Source of the DNA: Ryuthela nishihirai
Taxonomy: Eukaryota; Arthropoda; Arachnida; Araneae; Heptathelidae
Direction of reading: 5' to 3'
Assembly (NCBI GenBank): GCA_038380435.1
Contig: JAWZYU010000030.1
Span: forward strand, 63,127,817 to 63,191,816
DNA: 64,000 bases
A program made the translations under genes and the position numbers. The stretch's first letter is position 1. Every line of letters starts with the position of its first letter. The notes below the pieces were generated by a model, which ran no database searches, had not been told where the DNA came from, and saw nothing but the letters and a program-made list of their open reading frames with translations. Shown piece after piece: positions 56,074-64,000 of the stretch.

Positions 56074-57196
56074 TACGACGGAAAAACTATTCTTTTTTTT
56101 TTCCACACCAAATCGAAGACAGCTCTTACTGATGTTTGTATCCAGTTAAAATGTACAGGAATTTCACCACCTGGAGAAAGATGGCCCATTGATCTTCCAA
56201 TGTGGTGCACATCGTCGGGGTCCAGCGATGTACAGATCGTTGGAATAACTATCTGCCAAATTTTTCCAAGTGTCGATTTTTTTCTTATTTTCAGCCATAA
56301 GTTAAGATTAAAATAAAGAACTTTATTTTTCACCAAGCTTTTTTTTTCTTTTCGAGATTAAAGAAATGCTCTTAACGTTTTCAACAAGCAGTAGCAGAAC
56401 AAAATTTTTTGTTTGGGGCTGGACAAGAATTCTTAACAAGAACTTAACTCTGAACAAGTTCAACTTAAAAATCCGAGTAAAGAAAAAAGTAAGGATTCGT
56501 AAATGATTTTGAGCTTATTTTATTCTTTGTACATTACTAAGTATTTCTTAATCGAAAGTATAACATGGCAAACAGAAAAAAAACAATTGTACTCTGTTAT
56601 ATTTTTTCCATCATTTCTTGACCATCTTTCACTAAATTCTCAAAGTTGGTTTTCAGTAAATGCTCTGCATATAAACGATAACGGTTCATTTGTCGAGCCT
56701 GGGCAGCTTCACTTGTGCCCAATACTTTAAAGGAACCAATTCTCTGAGGTCCATCTTTCTGCCAACGTGCAGACAACACGCGTCAGCGAAATTCTAAAGC
56801 GTGGCCCAAAGAGTGGTCACGCCAGAGCAACAGGAACAACTCCAAATGGCTCTTGCTGATTTCTATTTTTGTACCTGTGGAGTCTCGGGTCTGACTCCAG
56901 ACAACAGGGATCGACAGGCTGGTTCAGCCACGGGGTGGCTACCCGGCTATAAATCACGTGGGTGGAGTTATTGTGTCAACCTCTGCTTTTACTAACGTTC
57001 TTGTATATGTACATGAATAGGTACTTCATTTTTTACCCAAATAAAATGTTTATGCACGGTTTGGTTGTTTTATTTCGTTGTGGTGTCTTCATTTGCTAAA
57101 TGGAAAGTTGCTCAATTGTTTTAAAAATGATTGATTAACTTTATGAATGTCCAAAGAGGCTGAGTGCAAAAAGCTCCTTTAGCTCCCCCTCTGTGT
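56074..57196. other. Intergenic sequence around the unrecognised frame
   Basis: Apparently single-copy. A facing plus frame at 56801-56995 and overlapping frames at 56047-56336 are unrecognised. Confidence 0.4.
56597..56788 (-). other. Unrecognised open frame, possible gene or retrocopy fragment
   Basis: The minus frame, open after TGA at about 56791-56789, reads RVLSARWQKDGPQRIGSFKV then a charged helical stretch (NRYRLYAEHLLKTNFENLVK) and ends with a stop near 56597. Its composition is more protein-like than other frames nearby. I do not recognise the family. It could be the last exon of an unknown gene or part of a retrocopy. Confidence 0.25.
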
Positions 57197-57197
57197 A

Positions 57198-57409
57198 CAG
57201 TCGCTCAAAAAAAATATCCGAACACCATGGTTGATTACAGAATTCAGAAAAAATATCTGGCGATTTTTTTAGAAATTATTGATCTGGCTACCTTTGTGTC
57301 ACGTGACACGAAGGTTGCCAGATCACTAATTTCTGAAAAAATCGTTGCCAGATATTTTTTCTGAATTCTGTAATCAACCATGGTGTTCGGATATTTTTTT
57401 GAGCGACTG
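57198..57409. mobile_element. Foldback MITE, simple form
   Basis: Between TA (57196-57197) and TA (57410-57411). The arms meet at tgtcacgtgacacg. Confidence 0.9.
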
Positions 57410-57596
57410 TACGTTCCTGATTGCACGGAATTGTTTTGTACAAGGTTTAAAGAGAAAAGCAAAAATGTAATCAAAACTTCAAATAATTATGAAATCATCT
57501 GACAAAAACGACTAAATTTTGAGCTTTTACAAGATACTAATTTTAAGAAATTAAATTACCCTTTTTATAATTTTGATAATAATTAAAATTACGAAC

Positions 57597-60500
57597 TGCT
57601 TTATTCCTTTAGAAGTTGATTGCGGCCAATTTCATTCCATGATTCTTGTCTGCTCATTCCTTTAGAAATCGATGCTGTTCTGCTTTATTCCTTTAGAAGT
57701 AGATTGCGGCCAATTTCATTCCATGATTCTTGTCTGCTCATTTCTTCAGAAATCGATGCTGCTCTGCTTTATTCCTTTAGAAGTTGATTGCGGCCAATTT
57801 CATTCCATGATTCTTGTCTGCTCATTCCTTTAGAAATCGATGCTGCTCTGCTTTATTCCTTTAGAAGTAGATTGCGGCCAATTTCATTCCATGATTCTTG
57901 TTTGCTCATTCCTTTAGAAATCGATGCTGCTCTGCTTTATTCCTTTAGAAGTTGATTGCGGCCAATTTCATTCCATGATTCTTGTTTGCTCATTCCTTTA
58001 GAAATCGATGCTGCTCTGCTTTATTCCTTTAGAAGTTGAATGCGGCCAATTTCATTCCATGATTCTTGTCTGCTCATTCCTTTAGAAATCGATGCTGCTC
58101 TGCTTTATTCCTTTAGAAGTTGATTGCGGCCAATTTCATTCCATGATTCTTGTTTGCTCATTCCTTTAGAAATCGATGCTGCTCTGCTTTATTCCTTTAG
58201 AAGTTGATTGCGGCCAATTTCATTCCATGATTCTTGTTGCTCATTCCTTTAGAAATCGATGCTGCTCTGCTTTATTCCTTTAGAAGTTGATTGCGGCCAA
58301 TTTCATTCCATGATTCTTGTCTGCTCATTCCTTTAGAAAACGATGCTGTTCTGCTTTATTCCTTTTGAAGTTGAATGCGGCCAATTTCATTCCATGATTC
58401 TTGTTTGCTCATTCCTTTAGAAATCGATGCTGCTCTGCTTTATTCCTTTAGAAGTTGATTGCGGCCAATTTCATTCCATGATTCTTGTCTGCTCATTTCT
58501 TCAGAAATCGATGCTGCTCTGCTTTATTCCTTTAGAAGTTGATTGCGGCCAATTTCATTCCATGATTCTTGTTTGCTCATTCCTTTAGAAATCGATGCTG
58601 CTCTGCTTTATTCCTTTTGAAGTTGAATGCGGCCAATTTCATTCCATGATTCATGTTTGCTCATTCCTTTAGAAATCGATGCTGCTCTGCTTTATTCCTT
58701 TAGAAGTTGATTGCGGCCAATTTCATTCCATGATTCTTGTCTGCTCATTCCTTTAGAAAACGATGCTGTTCTGCTTTATTCCTTTTGAAGTTGAATGCGG
58801 CCAATTTCATTCCATGATTCTTGTTTGCTCATTCCTTTAGAAATCGATGCTGCTCTGCTTTATTCCTTTAGAAGTTGATTGCGGCCAATTTCATTCCATG
58901 ATTCTTGTCTGCTCATTTCTTCAGAAATCGATGCTGCTCTGCTTTATTCCTTTAGAAGTTGATTGCGGCCAATTTCATTCCATGATTCTTGTCTGCTCAT
59001 TCCTTTAGAAATCGATGCTGTTCTGCTTTATTCCTTTAGAAGTTGATTGCGGCCAATCTCATTCCATGAATCTTGTCTGCTCATTCCTTTAGAAAACGAT
59101 GCTGTTCTGCTTTATTCCTTTTGAAGTTGAATGCGGCCAATTTCATTCCATGATTCTTGTTTGCTCATTCCTTCAGAAATCGATGCTGCTCTGCTTTATT
59201 CCTTTAGAAGTTGATTGCGGCCAATTTCATTCCATGATTCTTGTCTGCTCATTCCTTTAGAAATCGATGCTGTTCTGCTTTATTCCTTTAGAAGTTGATT
59301 GCGGCCAATTTCATTCCATGATTCTTGTCTGCTCATTTCTTCAGAAATCGATGCTGCTCTGCTTTATTCCTTTAGAAGTTGATTGCGGCCAATTTCATTC
59401 CATGATTCTTGTCTGCTCATTCCTTTAGAAATCGATGCTGCTCTGCTTTATTCCTTTAGAAGTAGATTGCGGCCAATTTCATTCCATGATTCTTGTTTGC
59501 TCATTCCTTTAGAAATCGATGCTGCTCTGCTTTATTCCTTTAGAAGTTGATTGCGGCCAATTTCATTCCATGATTCTTGTTTGCTCATTCCTTTAGAAAT
59601 CGATGCTGTTCTGCTTTATTCCTTTAGAAGTTGATTGCGGCCAATTTCATTCCATGATTCTTGTCTGCTCATTCCTTTAGAAAACGATGCTGTTCTGCTT
59701 TATTCCTTTTGAAGTTGAATGCGGCCAATTTCATTCCATGATTCTTGTCTGCTCATTCCTTCAGAAATCGATGCTGCTCTGCTTTATTCCTTTAGAAGTT
59801 GATTGCGGCCAATTTCATTCCATGATTCTTGTCTGCTCATTCCTTTAGAAATCGATGCTGCTCTGCTTTATTCCTTTAGAAGTAGATTGCGGCCAATTTC
59901 ATTCCATGATTCTTGTTTGCTCATTCCTTTAGAAATCGATGCTGCTCTGCTTTATTCCTTTAGAAGTTGATTGCGGCCAATTTCATTCCATGATTCTTGT
60001 TTGCTCATTCCTTTAGAAATCGATGCTGCTCTGCTTTATTCCTTTAGAAGTAGATTGCGGCCAATTTCATTCCATGATTCTTGTCTGCTCATTCCTTTAG
60101 AAAACGATGCTGTTCTGCTTTATTCCTTTTGAAGTTGAATGCGGCCAATTTCATTCCATGATTCTTGTCTGCTCATTCCTTTAGAAATCGATGCTGCTCT
60201 GCTTTATTCCTTTAGAAGTTGATTGCGGCCAATTTCATTCCATGATTCTTGTTTGCTCATTCCTTTAGAAATCGATGCTGCTCTGCTTTATTCCTTTAGA
60301 AGTTGATTGCGGCCAATTTCATTCCATGATTCTTGTTTGCTCATTCCTTTAGAAATCGATGCTGCTCTGCTTTATTCCTTTAGAAGTTGATTGCGGCCAA
60401 TTTCATTCCATGATTCTTGTCTGCTCATTCCTTTAGAAAACGATGCTGTTCTGCTTTATTCCTTTTGAAGTTGAATGCGGCCAATTTCATTCCATGATTC

Positions 60501-61732
60501 TTGTCTGCTCATTCCTTCAGAAATCGATGCTGCTCTGCTTTATTCCTTTAGAAGTTGATTGCGGCCAATTTCATTCCATGATTCTTGTCTGCTCATTCCT
60601 TTAGAAATCGATGCTGCTCTGCTTTATTCCTTTAGAAGTAGATTGCGGCCAATTTCATTCCATGATTCTTGTTTGCTCATTCCTTTAGAAATCGATGCTG
60701 CTCTGCTTTATTCCTTTAGAAGTTGATTGCGGCCAATTTCATTCCATGATTCTTGTCTGCTCATTCCTTTAGAAAACGTTGCTGTTCTGCTTTATTCCTT
60801 TTGAAGTTGAATGCGGCCAATTTCATTCCATGATTCTTGTCTGCTCATTCCTTCAGAAATCGATGCTGCTCTGCTTTATTCCTTTAGAAGTTGATTGCGG
60901 CCAATTTCATTCCATGATTCTTGTCTGCTCATTCCTTTAGAAATCGATGCTGCTCTGCTTTATTCCTTTAGAAGTAGATTGCGGCCAATTTCATTCCATG
61001 ATTCTTGTTTGCTCATTCCTTTAGAAATCGATGCTGCTCTGCTTTATTCCTTTAGAAGTTGATTGCGGCCAATTTCATTCCATGATTCTTGTTTGCTCAT
61101 TCCTTTAGAAATCGATGCTGCTCTGCTTTATTCCTTTAGAAGCAGATTGCGGCCAATTTCATTCCATGATTCTTGTCTGCTCATTCCTTTAGAAAACGAT
61201 GCTGTTCTGCTTTATTCCTTTTGAAGTTGAATGCGGCCAATTTCATTCCATGATTCTTGTCTGCTCATTCCTTTAGAAATCGATGCTGCTCTGCTTTATT
61301 CCTTTAGAAGTTGATTGCGGCCAATTTCATTCCATGATTCTTGTTTGCTCATTCCTTTAGAAATCGATGCTGCTCTGCTTTATTCCTTTAGAAGTTGATT
61401 GCGGCCAATTTCATTCCATGATTCTTGTTTGCTCATTCCTTTAGAAATCGATGCTGCTCTGCTTTATTCCTTTAGAAGTAGATTGCGGCCAATTTCATTC
61501 CATGATTCTTGTCTGCTCATTCCTTTAGAAAACGATGCTGTTCTGCTTTATTCCTTTTGAAGTTGAATGTGGCCAATTTCATTCCATGATTCTTGTCTGC
61601 TCATTTCTTCAGAAATCGATGCTGCTCTGCTTTATTCCTTTAGAAGTTGATTGCGGCCAATTTCATTCCATGATTCTTGTCTGCTCATTCCTTTAGAAAT
61701 CGATGCTGCTCTGCTTTATCCCTTTAGAAGTT
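57597..61732. repeat. 84-bp satellite-like array, about 49 units
   Basis: The unit is CTGCTTTATTCCTTTAGAAG, TTGATTGCGGCCAATTTCAT, TCCATGATTCTTGTCTGCTC, ATTCCTTTAGAAATCGATGC then tgct. Each unit consists of three diverged 28-bp sub-units sharing ctg/tt..att.c.tt(t)aga. A linked variant set (gaaaacgatgctgtt...ccttttgaagttgaatg) recurs every 4, 5 or 7 units. Confidence 0.97.
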
Positions 61733-62672
61733 AAATCTGGCCTGCTTCATTCCTTAAGAAGTTGATTCTGATCCGTTTCATTCCTTTAGAAATTGATTCT
61801 GTCCTGCTTCATTTCTTAGAAATTTGCTTCTTGTTTACTTCATTCCTTTAAAAGTTGATTCTGGCCTCTTCCCGTCTTCAGAATTTGACTCTGGTTTTCT
61901 TCGTTCCTTTATAAAGGTTGAATTTGGAGAGCTTCATTCCTTTAGAATTTAAATCTGGCCTGCTTCATTCCTTAAGAAGTTGATTCTGGTCTGTTTCTTT
62001 AATTCAGAAACTGATTCGGTCCACCTTTATTTCTTGAATATGATCTGCTCGTTTTTTTAAAAATCGATTCTGATCTGCATCATTCCTTTGGAAGTTAAAT
62101 TAGGCCTGCTTCGTTACTTAAGAATTTGATTCTGATCTGCTTCATTCCTTAAGAATTTGAATCTGGTTTGCTTCTTTCCTTATAGAAGTTGAATCACGCC
62201 TTTTTCGTTCTTTTAGAAGCCTACTTCGTTCCTTTAGAATTTAAAATTGGTCTGCTACATTCCTTTAGAATTTGAATCTGGCCTTCATTCCTTACGAAGT
62301 TGATTATAATCTGCTTCATTCCTTTAAAAGTTGATTCTAGACTGCTTCGTTTCTTAATAATTTGATTCTGGTGTGCTTCATTCCTTATAGAAGTTGATTC
62401 TAATCTGCTTCATTCTTTAAGAATTTGATACTGGTCCACTTCATGCCTTAAGAATTTGATTCTAGTCTTCTTCATTCCTTTAGAAATCGATTCTGATCTG
62501 CTTTATCCCTTTATAAATCGATTCTGATCTGCTTCATTCCTTTAGAAATCGATTCTGATCTGCTTCATTCCTTTAAATCGATTCTGATCTGTTTCATTCC
62601 TTTAGAAGTTGAATCTGGCCTGCTTTATTCCATAAGAATGAATCTGGTCTGCTTCATTCCTTTAGAAGTTGA
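61733..62672. repeat. Decayed 28-bp monomers flanking the 84-bp array
   Basis: Monomers of the type GATTCTGATCTGCTTCATTC + CTTTAGAA, about 28 bp each and strongly diverged, continue for about 940 bp. The best-preserved stretch is 62475-62600. Confidence 0.9.
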
Positions 62673-63045
62673 TTCTGGCCCACAGCCACATTTAAGTTAT
62701 GGTTATTGATTAGAAAATTTTAATACCATTTGTATTTGTCACCCCTGAGTTAGAGATTTAGCTACAGTTTCGACGGATATCCTTTGCAGTGGCAGAGGAG
62801 GAACTTGAGTTGTTATTTTAGGTGTTTCAGTCTAATGATAGGGAAAGGGGGACACTTCCGTCTTATTTTCAGGGACTTCCTAAATATGCTAACCATTTGG
62901 CTACAGGAGCAGTCATATACTCTTAGTTTGAACTCTAAACTGAAAACATTGTTTTAAATATGAAAATTATTCAGTAAGTTATCTGATTAGACAAAAAATA
63001 AATAACGCTACTTAGTTTCGACTTATTTACCAATATAGTCTTTAA
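62673..63045. other. Intergenic sequence, nothing recognised
   Basis: No repeat termini or coding signal seen. Confidence 0.5.
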
Positions 63046-63325
63046 TCTTTGGGTTGTTTTATCTCTGAGTGGCATTTTCTTTGCACACAATGAGCTAAAT
63101 TGCCAGATCACAAGCAGCTCAGTGGCTTAAAGGTAAATGGCGAAGGATAAGGAGGCCATCTTATATCAACTATGGTTATTAATGAACAAAAAATGTTCAA
63201 AGATAGTAATATAGATTTTTTTTAATTTTTTTTTTACTTACTAGTGGAAGGGGCAGTGGTTGTCTCAATCGGTAGTATGCCAGGACTACAATCTGATGTT
63301 TCCAGGTTCCATTTCCATTCAGAGT
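63046..63325. mobile_element. Old SINE-A fragments
   Basis: 63050-63115 is a diverged minus-strand tail (ttgggttgttttatctctgag). 63247-63320 is a diverged plus-strand tRNA-like head (gtggttgtctcaatcggtag, then ccaggttccatttcc). Confidence 0.6.
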
Positions 63326-63397
63326 CAAAACGATGGAAAGTCATTGCCATCGTCGTGCCTTGGAGCCTCAAGAAAGGCATTACTTCATATTGCCCAT

Positions 63398-63590
63398 CCC
63401 ATGGCCAAGTGGTTAGCGCGCTTGGCTACTGATCTAAAGGATCTGAGTTCGAGGCCCGGGTAAGGCATGGATGTATGTGTCGTTTTTCTGCTGAGGTACT
63501 GCCATCTACTCAGACCTTCTACTCTGGCATATAAACTGACAGGCTCCTGTCAGACCTCTGTGGCAAGCAGCTGCTTGAGGGGGTATTTAT
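63398..63590 (+). mobile_element. SINE-B, full length
   Basis: The head CCCATGGCCAAGTGGTTAGC, body tactgccatctactcagacc and end GCAAGCAGCTGCTTGAGGGG are followed by an AT-rich tail. Confidence 0.88.
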
Positions 63591-63609
63591 TTTTATTATT
63601 ATATGTGTA

Positions 63610-64000
63610 CACTGAGTGACCACTTTATTATGTACACCTATCTTTTCCATGAAATAGACTGCTTCTTCAATGACAGCACCACGTGTTCATACCATGCAAT
63701 TTAAAGCAGATAGCCAAGTACCTAGGTATTGTGTGTGCAATTCAGTGCGAGAATTGTAAGATGAGTTTAAGCAGCTTTCAATGTGGCATGATAGTTGGCA
63801 CGAGACATGCTGTTATGAACATCTCAGAAACAATAATCCTGCTGGGGTTTTCACTTGACAGTGTATCGAGAATGGTCCCACAACTAAAAAAAAAACCACC
63901 CGCACAACAAGTTCTAAGGTCGTGTAGAAACTGACCTTTTTTACCACACATAGGTTATCTCACGTTAAGTGCTTGTGGGTACGGAATATCCTTAAGAGAG
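63610..64000 (+). mobile_element. Left end of a Tc1-like transposon with broken transposase start
   Basis: After TA (63608-63609) comes CACTGAGTGACCACTTTATT + atgtacacct, a terminus I associate with Tc1-like elements. From about 63762 a frame reads MSLSSFQCGMIVGTRHAVMN then ISETIILLGFS...VSRMV, the paired helix-turn-helix DNA-binding start of Tc1-like transposases (GMIVGARRAG..ISETA..LG.S..TVSRV). The frame ends at a stop near 63934, so it is probably broken. The element continues beyond the right edge. Confidence 0.75.

Noticed and set aside
57597..61732. Possible CRISPR-like array
   Set aside because: Units are contiguous with no unique spacers, and the context is eukaryotic; it is a tandem satellite.

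Overview
The window is eukaryotic, AT-rich, intron-bearing and packed with repeats. The one recognisable host gene is an arthropod-type nicotinic acetylcholine receptor (nAChR) alpha subunit. Its sequence, together with the tRNA-derived SINEs, the DUF4817/Tc-type, hAT and RTE elements and the many minisatellites, suggests an arachnid (a spider is my best guess). This is inferred from style of content, not from a diagnostic marker.

Gene layout (+ strand): four coding exons with consensus GT/AG borders lie at 3387-3496, 12150-12330, 29584-30411 and 33459-33650. Their phases join without a break into the last 436 residues of the subunit: half of the ligand-binding domain, the Cys-loop, vicinal cysteines, TM1 to TM4 and the stop codon. 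The upstream exons (signal peptide and N-terminal part) are not in the window. The three introns are about 8.7, 17.3 and 3.0 kb, and nearly all their bulk is mobile elements and minisatellites. One 33-bp minisatellite (19 units) starts 3 bases into the second intron and keeps the reading frame open.

Mobile elements: (1) 1-1033, minus, the intact 5' part of an RTE-like non-LTR retrotransposon ORF (endonuclease domain), running off the left edge. (2) 1705-3170, a complete but broken Tc/mariner-like transposon with TIRs of about 90 bp. (3) About 17 copies of a tRNA-headed SINE (called SINE-A here), several with perfect target-site duplications. (4) About 8 copies of a second tRNA-headed SINE (SINE-B). 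(5) Eighteen copies of a foldback Tc1/mariner-type MITE flanked by TA. (6) Several non-autonomous hAT elements with 8-bp duplications and one piggyBac-like MITE in TTAA. (7) Broken hAT (ZMYM1-like) and Tc1-like transposases. Nesting gives a relative chronology: SINE-A into SINE-B, SINE-B into a minisatellite, SINE-A into hAT, and MITE into hAT.

Downstream of the gene (about 34-64 kb) I see no convincing host gene. The region is dominated by tandem arrays: 37 bp x17, 103 bp x about 35, 45 bp x about 13, 42 bp x7, 101 bp x3, and an 84-bp array of about 49 units (57.6-61.7 kb) built from three diverged 28-bp sub-units, with decayed 28-bp monomers on its right side. Most open frames in the window are read-throughs of these repeats and are not genes.
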